Part shown: positions 43,365-51,787 of the stretch, one piece after another
Layout: each line of letters opens with the position of its first letter
How positions within the stretch are numbered: position 1 is the stretch's first letter
From: Dyella lutea
GTDB taxonomy: Bacteria; Pseudomonadota; Gammaproteobacteria; Xanthomonadales; Rhodanobacteraceae
Reading direction: 5' to 3'
Length of the DNA stretch: 64,000 nt
NCBI RefSeq assembly: GCF_024158035.1
Contig: NZ_JAMZEK010000002.1
Coordinates: 186,001-250,000 of the forward strand
The notes under the pieces: model-generated
Database searches by the model: none
What the model was told of the DNA's origin: nothing
The model's input: only the letters and a program-made list of their open reading frames with translations
Translations under genes and position numbers: made by a program

Positions 43365-44062
43365 GCGGTGGTGCCCTCGACCGCATGCACTACGCGCCCT
43401 TCGGCCAGTTCAATGCGCCGCCGGCAGCGCGCGGCAAGCGCGGCGTCGTGGGTGACCAGCACCAGCGTGGTGCGCCGGTCCTGGTTCAACGCGAACAGCA
43501 GGTCGGCGACATGCCGGCCGGTGCGCTGGTCGAGGTTGCCGGTGGGCTCGTCGGCGAACAGCAGGCGCGGACCGTGCACGAAGGCGCGGGCGATCGCCAC
43601 GCGCTGCTGCTCGCCGCCGGACAGCTGTGCCGGGTAATGCCGTCGCCGCGGCGTCAGCCCGACCGCCTCCAGCGCATCGCGCGCCCTTGCCCGCGCGTCG
43701 CGCGCACCCTCCAGTTCCAGCGGCAGCATCACGTTCTCCTCGGCGGTGAGTGCGGGGAGCAGATGGAAGGACTGGAACACGAAGCCGACCAGTCGCCGAC
43801 GCAGGTCCGCGCGGGCTTCCTCGTCGAGCGTCTCCAGCGACTGCCCATCGAGGCGGATGTGGCCGCTGCTCGGCAGGTCCAGGCCGGCCAGCAGGCCAAG
43901 CAAAGTGGTCTTGCCTGAGCCGGAGGCGCCGACGATGGCGAAGCTCTCGCCCTCGCGTACCGACAGGCTCACGCCGCGCAGAATGGTCAGCTCGCCCTCG
44001 GGGCCGCTGACCGACTTGCTAACATCGTTCGCCTCGAGCACCGGACCGGATGGATCACTCAT
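43361..44062 (-). CDS. ABC transporter ATP-binding protein (YbbA/LolD-like)
   Basis: 233 residues. Walker A IVGASGSGKTTLLGLLAGLD near 45, Q-loop FVFQSFHLLPAL, signature LSGGEQQRVAIARAF near 148, Walker B RLLFADEPTGNLD near 165, H-loop LVLVTHDAALAARC. LolD/MacB/YbbA subgroup. Start codon ATG at 44062 overlaps the divergent tesA ATG at 44061 (sequence CATG). The same three-gene neighbourhood (tesA, ybbA, ybbP) occurs in E. coli. Confidence 0.94.
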   Translation of the reverse strand: MSDPSGPVLEANDVSKSVSGPEGELTILRGVSLSVREGESFAIVGASGSGKTTLLGLLAGLDLPSSGHIRLDGQSLETLDEEARADLRRRLVGFVFQSFHLLPALTAEENVMLPLELEGARDARARARDALEAVGLTPRRRHYPAQLSGGEQQRVAIARAFVHGPRLLFADEPTGNLDQRTGRHVADLLFALNQDRRTTLVLVTHDAALAARCRRRIELAEGRVVHAVEGTTA

Positions 44063-44687
44063 GCGTCGTTTCCTCTACGCCTTGGGCCTGCTGCTGTGGG
44101 GAATGGCCGTCGCCCATGCGGCGCCGACCCGGAGCGTGCTGGTGCTGGGGGACTCGCTATCGGCCGCGCACAACATTCCGGTCGAGTCCGGCTGGGTGAG
44201 CCTGCTGTACGGGCGTCTGGCCAAGATGGAGCCGCCGTGGCGCGTGGTCAATGCCAGCATCAGCGGCGAGACGTCGTTGAGCGGTCGCAACCATCTGCCG
44301 GGATTGCTGGCGAAGGAACGGCCGGCGGTGGTGGTGATCGAGCTCGGTGCCAACGACGGCCTGCGCGGCCTGCCGCTGGACGCGCTGCGCGACAACCTCG
44401 CCGCGATGATCGACATGGCGCAGAAGTCTGGCGCCCGCGTGCTGCTGCTAGGCATCGAGCTGCCGGTGAACTACGGACCGCAGTATCGCGACGGGTTGCG
44501 CGCCATCTATGCCGATCTCGCCCGGCAGAAACACGTGGGTCTGGTGCCGTTCCTGCTCGACGGCGTGGCGCTCGATCCGTCGCTGATGCAGGACGACGGT
44601 CTGCATCCCACGGCGGCCGGCGAACCGCGCGTCCTGGAGAACGTGTGGCCCGCCCTCGAGCCCCTGCTGCACAAGGCGTCGCGTTGA
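44061..44687 (+). CDS. tesA: Arylesterase/acyl-CoA thioesterase I/lysophospholipase (SGNH hydrolase)
   Basis: 208 residues, same as E. coli TesA. Signal peptide MRRFLYALGLLLWGMAVAHA, so periplasmic. SGNH blocks: VLVLGDSLSAAHNIP (nucleophile Ser in GDSL), VNASISGETSLSGR (Gly), VIELGANDGLRG (Asn), and DDGLHPTAAGEPR (Asp and His). Start codon overlaps that of the divergent ABC ATPase; the promoter must lie within the ATPase coding region. Confidence 0.95.
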   Translation: MRRFLYALGLLLWGMAVAHAAPTRSVLVLGDSLSAAHNIPVESGWVSLLYGRLAKMEPPWRVVNASISGETSLSGRNHLPGLLAKERPAVVVIELGANDGLRGLPLDALRDNLAAMIDMAQKSGARVLLLGIELPVNYGPQYRDGLRAIYADLARQKHVGLVPFLLDGVALDPSLMQDDGLHPTAAGEPRVLENVWPALEPLLHKASR

Positions 44688-44765
44688 CCGCGAGTGCCCG
44701 TTTGACCGGCGGGTGAACGCACGTCGAGGTCCTTCACATCGTGGTCACCGGGTCGCCCGCTAGCC

Positions 44766-44781
44766 TTTCACAAACGTGAAA
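44766..44781. promoter_or_regulatory. Palindrome upstream of the OmpR-type regulator gene
   Basis: TTTCAC-AAAC-GTGAAA at 44766-44781 has perfect 6-bp arms and lies 22 bp before the regulator ATG, overlapping the expected promoter. A plausible autoregulatory site, not proven. Confidence 0.45.
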
Positions 44782-44803
44782 ACAGCAACTGCAGGACGAG
44801 CAT

Positions 44804-45535
44804 ATGAGCACACGTGACGAACAGGCTGGACTGGTGCTGCTGGTGGAGGACAACCGCCAGATCGCCGAGATGGTGGGTGAATTCCTGGAGCGCCGCGGCT
44901 ACTCGGTGGATTACGCCGCCGATGGCGTCAGCGGCCTGCACCTGGCGGTGACCAACAGCTACGACGTGGTCGTGCTCGACCTGATGCTGCCGGGCATGGA
45001 CGGCCTGGAGGTCTGCCGCAAGCTGCGCAAGGACGCCAAGAAGTCCACCCCGGTGCTCATGCTGACCGCGCGCGACACGCTGGAAGACAAGCTGGTCGGC
45101 CTCGAGGCCGGCGCCGACGACTATCTGGTCAAGCCGTTCGAGGTGCGCGAACTGGAAGCTCGTCTGCGCGCCCTGATCCGCCGTGACCGCCGGCAGGTAT
45201 CGACCGAGGTGCTGACCGTGGGCGACATGACGCTGGACACCGCCACGCTGCGCCTGACCCGTGCCGGGCAGGAGCTGACGGTCTCGCCGATCGGGCTGAA
45301 GCTGCTGGCGATCCTGATGCGCGAATCGCCGCGCGTGGTCAGCCGCCGCGACATCGAGCGCGAGATCTGGGGCGACACGCTGCCCGACTCGGACACCCTG
45401 CGCTCGCACCTCTACAACCTGCGCCGGGTGATCGACAAACCGTTCGACAAGCCGTTGCTGCACACCATCCATTCGGCCGGGTACCGCCTCGCCGACCTCG
45501 AGGCCGAGGTGGCTGCCGCCACACAGCCGGCTTGA
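44804..45535 (+). CDS. OmpR-family response regulator
   Basis: 243 residues. Receiver (about 10-125): VLLVEDNRQIAEM acidic pair, phospho-acceptor Asp59 in VVVLDLMLPGMDGLE, Thr switch LMLTARD, Lys in YLVKPFEVRELEARL. C-terminal winged helix (about 140-232): ELTVSPIGLKLLAILMRESP, RRDIEREIWGDTLPDSDTLR, LHTIHSAGYRL. Paired with the kinase 31 bp downstream. Target genes unknown. Confidence 0.94.
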   Translation: MSTRDEQAGLVLLVEDNRQIAEMVGEFLERRGYSVDYAADGVSGLHLAVTNSYDVVVLDLMLPGMDGLEVCRKLRKDAKKSTPVLMLTARDTLEDKLVGLEAGADDYLVKPFEVRELEARLRALIRRDRRQVSTEVLTVGDMTLDTATLRLTRAGQELTVSPIGLKLLAILMRESPRVVSRRDIEREIWGDTLPDSDTLRSHLYNLRRVIDKPFDKPLLHTIHSAGYRLADLEAEVAAATQPA

Positions 45536-45566
45536 TGCGAAGGAGGCCGCGCCACTCGGCAACATC

Positions 45567-46568
45567 ATGAAAAGCAGGGGTTCGACTCAGCTATCGGGGG
45601 CGTTTCGCAAAGGGGCTTTCCAGCGGCGCATCGCGGGTATCTTCGTGTTGCAGCTGGTAGCGCTGGTGATCTGCGTCACCTTGGGTATGTTCAGCATGGC
45701 GCCGGTAGGCGCCGTGCTCGTATTGATCGTCATCGTGACCGTGCTGGCCTGGCTGGCAGCACGGCGCGAGTGGCGGCCGGTCAGTGCACTGGCGCGGCTG
45801 GTGGAGGGGTGGGACGAACACCCGGACATCGCCGCGCTGTCGCCGGATCGCCTCGGGCGCGGCACCGACGCCGACCTGGCCTCCCTGGCCGGCGGTCTGC
45901 ACACTTTCGCCGAGCGCATCGCCGGTTACACCGAGCGCGAGCGCAACTTCACCCGCGATGCCAGCCACGAGCTGCGCAGTCCGCTCACGGTGATCAAGAT
46001 GTCGGTGGACATGCTGGCCGAGGAGCAGTCGCTGAGCGGTTTCGGCGAGCGGTCGCTGCAGCGGATCCGACGTTCGGCGCGGGAGATGGAGGCGCTTGTG
46101 GAAGCGCTGCTGATCCTCGCCCGCGAGAAGGACAACGGCGTCGACGACGAAGTGTTCGTGGTCAACGATGCGGTCGGCAGGGAGCTGGGTTTCGCCCGCG
46201 ACATGCTGGCGGGGCGGCCGATCGAGTTCGAGCTGGAGGAGCCCGCGCGATTCGCCTTGGAGGGGTCTCCGCGGGTCTTCGCGGTGTTGTTCTGGCAGCT
46301 CATCCGCAACGCCTGCCAGCAGACCGAGCGCGGCCGCGTGGTGGTGACGGTGATGCCGGACGCGGTGGTGGTATCCAACCGTACGGAGCCGTTGCCCGCC
46401 GACGCTGAAGCGGGCGGCCCGGCGCGGCCGAATGCCGATCGCCACGGCTTCGAGCTGGCGATCGCGCGGCGGATCAGCGAACGCTTCGCCTGGCCGCTGG
46501 AGCTGCAGACCCGCGCGAGCGGCGAGAACGTCGCGCGCATCCGCTTTCCGCAGGTCCGGGTGGCCTGA
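45567..46568 (+). CDS. Sensor histidine kinase with two TMs and almost no periplasmic loop
   Basis: 333 residues. TM1 about 22-40 and TM2 about 46-64 (FVLQLVALVICVTLGMF, VGAVLVLIVIVTVLAWLAA) are separated by only about six residues, so sensing is probably within the membrane or cytoplasmic. Then a HAMP-like segment, HisKA with His134 in RDASHELRSPLTVIKM, and the ATPase domain with N-box QLIRNACQQTERG. The usual DxGxG G1 box after VVVSN is missing and replaced by a Pro/Ala/Gly-rich stretch, and the G2 region is weak (GFELAIARRISER). ATP binding may be altered. Operon partner is the OmpR-type regulator. Confidence 0.9.
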   Translation: MKSRGSTQLSGAFRKGAFQRRIAGIFVLQLVALVICVTLGMFSMAPVGAVLVLIVIVTVLAWLAARREWRPVSALARLVEGWDEHPDIAALSPDRLGRGTDADLASLAGGLHTFAERIAGYTERERNFTRDASHELRSPLTVIKMSVDMLAEEQSLSGFGERSLQRIRRSAREMEALVEALLILAREKDNGVDDEVFVVNDAVGRELGFARDMLAGRPIEFELEEPARFALEGSPRVFAVLFWQLIRNACQQTERGRVVVTVMPDAVVVSNRTEPLPADAEAGGPARPNADRHGFELAIARRISERFAWPLELQTRASGENVARIRFPQVRVA

Positions 46569-46576
46569 GGCCGAGA

Positions 46577-46600
46577 CTCCCTCGCGCGGGCGCGAGGGAG
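46577..46600. terminator. Hairpin between convergent kinase and CoA-transferase genes
   Basis: CTCCCTCGCG-CGGG-CGCGAGGGAG, a perfect 10-bp stem, between the two stop codons. No T-run, so termination strength is uncertain. Confidence 0.6.
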
Positions 46601-46612
46601 CGTCGTGCCGGA

Positions 46613-47971
46613 TCAGCCGCCCAGGGCGGGTGACACCGCAAAGCCGCAGCCGGTCTTCGCCTTCACCTCGTCGACCGTCACGCCCTCGTTGAGCTCGATC
46701 AGGGTCAGCCCCTGGCCTTTGGCCACCTCGAACACGCACAGGTCGGTGATGATCAGGTCGACCACCTGCTTGCCGGTGAGCGGCAGGTCGCACTGGTCCT
46801 TGATCTTCGGCGAGCCGTCCTTCGCGGTGTGCTCCATCAGCACCACCACGCGCTTGACGCCCGAGACCAGGTCCATCGCGCCGCCGGGGCCCTTGACCAT
46901 CTTGCCCGGCACCATCCAGTTGGCCAGGTCGCCGGTGCAGGACACCTCCAAGCCGCCGAGGATCGACAGGTCGATGTGGCCGCCGCGGATCATCGCGAAC
47001 GACTCGGCGCTGGAGAAGAAGCTCGAGCCGGGAAGGGTGGTGATGGTCTGCTTGCCGGCGTTGATCAGGTCCGGGTCGACCCGGTCGTCGCTGGGGAACG
47101 GACCAATACCGAGCAGGCCGTTCTCCGACTGCAGGGTGACGTCCATGCCCTCGGGGATGAAGTTCGCCACCAGGGTCGGGATGCCGATGCCGAGGTTGAC
47201 GTAGAAGCCGTCGCGCAGCTCCTTCGCCGCGCGCTGCGCCATCGCGGTGCGCGTGGGGTTTTCCTTGCCGGTGTTGGCGCCGGCGACGGTGCGGAACTCG
47301 ATGCGCTTCTCGTACGCCGCGCCGTGGATGATGCGGTCGACGTAGATGCCCGGCACGTGGACCTGGTCCGGATCGAGCGTACCGACCTCGACCAGCTCCT
47401 CCACCTCGGCTACGCAGACCTTGCCGCAGGTGGCGATCATCGGGTTGAAGTTGCGCGCGGTCTTGCGGAAGACCAGGTTGCCGAGTCGGTCGCCCTTCCA
47501 CGCCTTTACGATCGACACGTCAGCGTGGATCGCCTCCTCCAGCACGTACTCCTTGCCATCGAAGGACTTGGTCTCCTTGCCCTCGGCCAGCTTGGTGCCG
47601 AACGCGGTGCGGGTGTAGAAGCCGGGGATGCCGGCGCCACCGGCGCGCAATTTCTCGGCCAGCGTGCCCTGCGGAACCAGATGCAGCTCCAGTTCACCGG
47701 CCAGCACCTGGCGTTCGAACTCCTTGTTCTCGCCCACGTAGGACGCGTATACGCGCTTCACCTGGCGGGTCTTGAGCAGCGGGCCCATGCCGAAATCGTC
47801 CACGCCGGCGTTGTTGCCGACAATGGTCAGGCCCTTGGTGCCGGCCTTGAGCAGGGCGCCGATCAGGTTCTCGGGAATGCCGCAAAGGCCGAAGCCGCCG
47901 GCCGCGATCGTCATGCCGTCGAACAGCAGGCCGTCGAGTGCCTTCGTGGCGTTGGGGAACACCTTGTCCAT
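46613..47971 (-). CDS. Succinyl-CoA:3-ketoacid CoA transferase, fused A-B single chain
   Basis: 452 residues. Transfers CoA from succinyl-CoA to acetoacetate in ketone-body and related metabolism. Residues 1 to about 228 are subunit A ([20 protein letters not shown], CoA-binding loop [15 protein letters not shown]), residues about 243-452 are subunit B ([20 protein letters not shown], catalytic Glu283 in [10 protein letters not shown], ALLxxPGG-like [15 protein letters not shown]). The junction near 229-242 is a short linker without stop or frameshift. Separate scoA/scoB genes are usual in bacteria; a fused A-B chain is the mitochondrial SCOT layout. AGAAGG precedes the ATG. Confidence 0.95.
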   Translation of the reverse strand: MDKVFPNATKALDGLLFDGMTIAAGGFGLCGIPENLIGALLKAGTKGLTIVGNNAGVDDFGMGPLLKTRQVKRVYASYVGENKEFERQVLAGELELHLVPQGTLAEKLRAGGAGIPGFYTRTAFGTKLAEGKETKSFDGKEYVLEEAIHADVSIVKAWKGDRLGNLVFRKTARNFNPMIATCGKVCVAEVEELVEVGTLDPDQVHVPGIYVDRIIHGAAYEKRIEFRTVAGANTGKENPTRTAMAQRAAKELRDGFYVNLGIGIPTLVANFIPEGMDVTLQSENGLLGIGPFPSDDRVDPDLINAGKQTITTLPGSSFFSSAESFAMIRGGHIDLSILGGLEVSCTGDLANWMVPGKMVKGPGGAMDLVSGVKRVVVLMEHTAKDGSPKIKDQCDLPLTGKQVVDLIITDLCVFEVAKGQGLTLIELNEGVTVDEVKAKTGCGFAVSPALGG

Positions 47972-48087
47972 CGCAGTGCCTTCTTCTGCTTGGGGAATCA
48001 GCCTTCAAGGATACGACGGAAGGGTGTCCGGCCGCCTCGTACGAAGGTCCTATGGGATGCCAGCGGCCAGCGGCGCTTGCTTTGATC

Positions 48088-48127
48088 GTTTACGCGTGTA
48101 AACATAAATCAACGATTACATGCGTAA
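48088..48127. promoter_or_regulatory. Two tandem BlaI/MecI-type operators
   Basis: GTTTACGCGTGTAAAC (48088-48103) and TTACATGCGTAA (48116-48127) are two imperfect palindromes sharing TTAC...GTAA half-sites, with centres 26 bp apart, about 2.5 helical turns. They stand just before the BlaI-like gene and resemble the TACA/TGTA operators of BlaI/MecI repressors. They are also about 117 bp from the divergent CoA-transferase start, so both directions could be controlled. Confidence 0.75.
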
Positions 48128-48139
48128 ACGGAGTGCGTG

Positions 48140-48508
48140 GTGATCAGCGAAGCCGAAGCGGTGGTGATGGAGGTGCTGTGGCGCAGTGCGCCGCGCAGCG
48201 CCGAGGAGATCCTGGCCGAGGTCGGCCACGCCCAACAGTGGCAGGAGGGCACGGTGAAGTCGCTGCTCAATCGCCTGCTGAAGAAGAAGGCGGTAAAGGC
48301 CGAGCGCGATGGCCGACGCTATCTGTATTCGCCGCTGCTGGCCCGCGAGAAATACGTGCATCAGGCCAGCAAGAGTCTGCTCGATCGTTTGTTCGAAGGG
48401 CGCGTCGCCCCGCTGGTGGCGCACTTCTCCGAGCAGCGCAAGCTGTCGAAGAAGGACATCGCCGAACTGCGCCAGTTGCTGGAGGAGCTCGACGATGAAC
48501 AGTCTTGA
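48140..48508 (+). CDS. blaI: BlaI/MecI/CopY-family transcriptional repressor
   Basis: 122 residues from the second of two tandem GTG codons; GTG 48140 is six bases after GGAG, whereas GTG 48137 is too close. Winged helix: ISEAEAVVMEVLWRSAPRSA, VKSLLNRLLKKKAVKAERDG and GRRYLYSPLLAREKYV; the C-terminal helical dimer part is SKKDIAELRQLLEEL. Acts as a dimeric repressor, normally inactivated by proteolysis triggered by the neighbouring M56 protein. Overlaps it by 14 bases. The symbol reflects family, not beta-lactam function. Confidence 0.93.
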   Translation: MISEAEAVVMEVLWRSAPRSAEEILAEVGHAQQWQEGTVKSLLNRLLKKKAVKAERDGRRYLYSPLLAREKYVHQASKSLLDRLFEGRVAPLVAHFSEQRKLSKKDIAELRQLLEELDDEQS

Positions 48509-50063
48509 GCTGCTGGCCTCTGCCTGGATGACCCACGCGGCGCGGCTGACCTGGATCTTCACGCTCGCCACGGTGCCTGTGCTCGCCCTGCGGCGGCCGC
48601 TGCGGCGGATCGTCGGTGCCGAGGCCGGCCCGCTGCTGTGGCTGCTGGTGCCGCTGGCTTTGTTCGCCGCGCTGGCACCGCATGCGGCCGTGCCGGTCGA
48701 GGCGCTGCCGCCGGTGGTGGTGCGCATCGCTGGCGGCGGCACCTGGGTAGCGTCTCCGGCACCGGCCGGGTGGATAGTTCCGTGGCACACGCTGGCGATG
48801 GCGGCATGGCTGCTCGGTGTGCTGGCCGTGCTTGCCTGCGTGGGCATCGTCCAGCGCCGCTACCTGCGGCGGCTCGCCGGCGCCCGCGCAGTCGATATCA
48901 CCGGTGCGTGCCGTCCGGTATGGCAGGCCGTCGACAGCGATCTCGGACCTGCCGTGGTCGGCGCCCTGGGGGTGCGCATCGTGCTGCCCGCCGATTTCCA
49001 TACCCGCTACACCCCTGCCGAACAGGTGCTGATCCTTGCCCACGAGCAGGTGCACGCCCGGCGCCGCGATGGTCTCTGGCGCCTGCTTGCGGAGGGATTG
49101 GCGGCACTGTTCTGGTTCCATCCGCTGGCCTGGTATGCGCTGGCCTGCCTGCGCCAGGACCAGGAGCTGGCCTGCGACGCGGCGGTGCTGCGCGAACACG
49201 GCGCCCCGCGTCGCGAATACGCCAACGCCATGCTGAAAACCCAGACCTCGCCGCTGATGCTGCCGGTGGGGTGCTCGTGGTCGTCCCATCATCCACTCAC
49301 GGAGAGAGTTTCCATGCTCAAGCAGCCTGTTCCTACCCGCACTCGCCGCTTCCTGGCCCGCGTGGTACTCGGTGCGACGGTGCTTGCCGGTTCGTTGAGC
49401 GTCTACGCCGCTCAGCCCGGAGCGGCCTCGAAACATCGGGCGGCGATCAATGCCGACCACTTCACCTTGAAGATCGACATCGCCACCCGCGGGCACGCAC
49501 CCTCGATGCACTTCACCCAGTGCCTGGCCAAGGGCAAGCCCTTTGATCTGAGCGGTAACGACGGTCCCGGCTTCTCCTGGCACGGTACTTTCACGCTGAC
49601 TCCTGCCGCCAATGACCAGATCCAGATCGCGGGTGACCTGCATACCCGGTTGGACGAGGGTAGTGGACATGTCCGCGTCTTGGATGGGAAGCCGATCGTA
49701 CGTACCAAAGTGGGCCAAGCAGCCGCGATCGCATTTGGTCAGCGACACGAGAAGCCTCTGGAAGACGGCACGGTTTGGTTCAACCTGATCCCAACCCCCG
49801 GCTGCGACGCAGACACCGCGACCGCGATACCCAGCTTGGCCCCGATGGACGGGGACGCCCAGGCAAGACCGATGCGCGAGGCGGCACAGGTATTGGCGAA
49901 AAAAGACGGATTCATCCTGCTCAATGCCGATGCGTTGAGCGAGAGCCCGGTAACTTTCAAGTTCGACCAGATGTCGCCCGTGTTCGCCCTGCAGCTGCTC
50001 GCCGACATCGACGGCAAGCGGGCGGTGTTCAACGGTCATGAGGTGCGTTTCGACCCGAAGTAG
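48495..50063 (+). CDS. BlaR1-like M56 membrane metalloprotease with unassigned periplasmic C-terminal domain
   Basis: 522 residues from the ATG at 48495. TMs at about 18-33, 45-61, 97-119 and 287-306. The cytosolic metalloprotease has HEQVH at 183-187 and the downstream Glu224 in QELACD, as in BlaR1/MecR1. The C-terminal part beyond 310 (about 212 residues) is periplasmic and is not a penicillin-binding domain: no SxxK, SxN or KTG triad. Its last 50 residues (SPVTFKFDQMSPVFALQLLA) resemble a secretin/TonB short N-terminal (STN) fold. The signal sensed is unknown. Together with BlaI and the tandem operators this forms a complete switch. Confidence 0.88.
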   Translation: MNSLELLASAWMTHAARLTWIFTLATVPVLALRRPLRRIVGAEAGPLLWLLVPLALFAALAPHAAVPVEALPPVVVRIAGGGTWVASPAPAGWIVPWHTLAMAAWLLGVLAVLACVGIVQRRYLRRLAGARAVDITGACRPVWQAVDSDLGPAVVGALGVRIVLPADFHTRYTPAEQVLILAHEQVHARRRDGLWRLLAEGLAALFWFHPLAWYALACLRQDQELACDAAVLREHGAPRREYANAMLKTQTSPLMLPVGCSWSSHHPLTERVSMLKQPVPTRTRRFLARVVLGATVLAGSLSVYAAQPGAASKHRAAINADHFTLKIDIATRGHAPSMHFTQCLAKGKPFDLSGNDGPGFSWHGTFTLTPAANDQIQIAGDLHTRLDEGSGHVRVLDGKPIVRTKVGQAAAIAFGQRHEKPLEDGTVWFNLIPTPGCDADTATAIPSLAPMDGDAQARPMREAAQVLAKKDGFILLNADALSESPVTFKFDQMSPVFALQLLADIDGKRAVFNGHEVRFDPK

Positions 50064-50113
50064 GCGGCCAGCTCCCCCGATATACTCCCCGCATTGCCGG
50101 GGAGTATTCGCAC

Positions 50114-51169
50114 GTGAAGTCGCGTCGCCGTCTGTGGAGCCTGCTTGCCGCCCTCGGCCTGGTGGCGTCCGCGCACGCGAGCGGCCCGGTGCTGGTGATC
50201 CACGCCGGGGCCGGCGCGCCACGCAAGGACATGCCGCCGGCCCGCGAAAAGGCCATCCGCGCCGCGCTGACGCAGGCGCTGCTGGCGGGCTACACCGAGC
50301 TCAAGGTGGGCAAGCCGGCGATCGACGGAGTGACCGCCGCGCTGGTGGTGCTGGAGGACGATCCGCTGTTCAACGCCGGGCGCGGCTCGGTGTTCACGCA
50401 CGCCGGCACGCTGGAGATGGATGCGGCGATCATGGACGGCTATACGCTGCGCGCCGGGTCGGTGGCGGCGATCGACCATGTCCGCAACCCGATCCTGGCG
50501 GCCCGCGCGGTGATGGAGCATTCGTCGCACGTGATGCTGGTCGGCGCCGGGGCCGAGGCCTTTGCCAGATCGCAGGGCCTGGCCATGGAGAGCGATGCCT
50601 GGTTCCGCACCGAGGAGCGCTGGCAGCAACTGCAGCGTGCGCTGAAGGAGGATGCGGCCAACCAGCCGCATGCCGACGAAGCCACCGCCAGGCACTTCGG
50701 CACCGTGGGCGCGGTGGCGCTCGATGTGGACGGCCACCTGGCGGCGGGCACCTCCACCGGCGGCATGAACGACAAGCTGCCCGGGCGCGTGGGTGATTCG
50801 CCAATCATCGGCGCCGGCACCTACGCCAACTCCGGCTGTGCGGTGTCGGGCACTGGCTGGGGCGAGTTCTACATGCGGACCGTGGCCGCGCACGCCATCT
50901 GCATGCGGGTAACCCAGTTGCGCATGCCGATCGCTCGCGCGGCGGCCGAGGTGATCAACCAGGAGATTCCCGCGATGGGCGGCAACGGGGGGGCAATCGC
51001 ACTGGACGATCGCGGCCATATCGCGATTCCGTTCAACACCGACGGCATGTTCCGCGGCTGGATCGACGGCTCCGGCAAGCCGCACGTGGCGATCTTTGGC
51101 GACGAGGACGACGGTACCGGCGAGACGTTGCCGGCCCCGGCGCCGGACGATGCCGCCAGCAGCCGCTGA
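50114..51169 (+). CDS. Isoaspartyl peptidase / L-asparaginase (plant-type Ntn hydrolase), exported
   Basis: 351 residues, GTG start after GGGGAG. Signal peptide MKSRRRLWSLLAALGLVASA to HASG. Family start VLVIHAGAGAPRKD, then DDPLFNAGRGSVFTHAG near 82. Autoprocessing occurs before Thr197 in HFGTVGAVALD, which becomes the nucleophile; GGMNDKLPGRVGDSPIIGAG near 221-240 and TGWGEFYMR near 257 line the active site. Cleaves beta-aspartyl dipeptides and asparagine. It is the last gene of the rightward stretch, convergent with the PrrA-like regulator 10 bp away. Confidence 0.94.
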   Translation: MKSRRRLWSLLAALGLVASAHASGPVLVIHAGAGAPRKDMPPAREKAIRAALTQALLAGYTELKVGKPAIDGVTAALVVLEDDPLFNAGRGSVFTHAGTLEMDAAIMDGYTLRAGSVAAIDHVRNPILAARAVMEHSSHVMLVGAGAEAFARSQGLAMESDAWFRTEERWQQLQRALKEDAANQPHADEATARHFGTVGAVALDVDGHLAAGTSTGGMNDKLPGRVGDSPIIGAGTYANSGCAVSGTGWGEFYMRTVAAHAICMRVTQLRMPIARAAAEVINQEIPAMGGNGGAIALDDRGHIAIPFNTDGMFRGWIDGSGKPHVAIFGDEDDGTGETLPAPAPDDAASSR

Positions 51170-51179
51170 GCGGCGCGAA

Positions 51180-51761
51180 TCAGTCCTCGCGGTCCGGCCG
51201 CTCGCGCACCGGGTGCTTGCTCAGCTTGCGCTGCAGCGTGCGCCGATGCATGCCCAGCCGGCGCGCCGTTTCGGAGATGTTGCCGTCGCACTCGGTCAGC
51301 ACGCGGTGGATGTGTTCCCACTCGAGCCGGCGCAGCGCCAGCGGCGCCTCGGGCGTCTCGGCCACGTCGTCGTCGTCGGCCTGCGGGCCATCGCCCTCGG
51401 TGAGTGCCCGCACTACCGCATCGGCATCCACCGGCTTGGCCAGGTAGTCGTGCGCGCCGCGCTTGATCGCCTCCACCGCGGTGGCGATCGAGGCATAGCC
51501 GGTGAGCAGCAGGATGCGCATGTCCGGCACCAGCCGGTGCAGGTCGGGGATCAGTCGCAGGCCGCTGTCCTCGCCGAGCTTGAGGTCGAGCACGCAGTAG
51601 CGCGGCTGGTGGCGCCGGGTCAGCGCGCGCGCCTCGTCGGCGTTGGTCGCGTTGATCACCTCGAAGCCCCGCGAGCCCATGGCCCTGGCCAGCACGCGGC
51701 CGAAGGTCGGGTCGTCGTCGACGATCAGCAGGGGGCGGGCGGAGGCGTTGAGGTCGGTCAT
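51180..51761 (-). CDS. regA: RegA/PrrA/ActR-type redox response regulator
   Basis: 193 residues from the ATG at 51761. Receiver domain: LLIVDDDPTFGRVLARAM, phospho-acceptor Asp59 in RYCVLDLKLGEDSGL, TGYASIATAVEAIKRGA, YLAKPVDADAV. A flexible acidic/proline linker, then a Fis-type helix-turn-helix at about 160-185: CDGNISETARRLGMHRRTLQ followed by RKLSKHPV. That sequence is the near-invariant DNA-binding helix of the RegA group. Lies 26 bp after the kinase gene. Targets in other bacteria are respiration, photosynthesis or nitrogen genes. Confidence 0.93.
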   Translation of the reverse strand: MTDLNASARPLLIVDDDPTFGRVLARAMGSRGFEVINATNADEARALTRRHQPRYCVLDLKLGEDSGLRLIPDLHRLVPDMRILLLTGYASIATAVEAIKRGAHDYLAKPVDADAVVRALTEGDGPQADDDDVAETPEAPLALRRLEWEHIHRVLTECDGNISETARRLGMHRRTLQRKLSKHPVRERPDRED

Positions 51762-51787
51762 CACGGTATCCAGGTTGGCGTATCGCT

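Noticed and set aside
45591-47501. 636-codon minus-strand frame across the kinase and CoA-transferase genes
   Set aside because: Shadow frame: overlaps the CoA transferase in another frame on the same strand and the kinase on the opposite strand; no recognisable domain.
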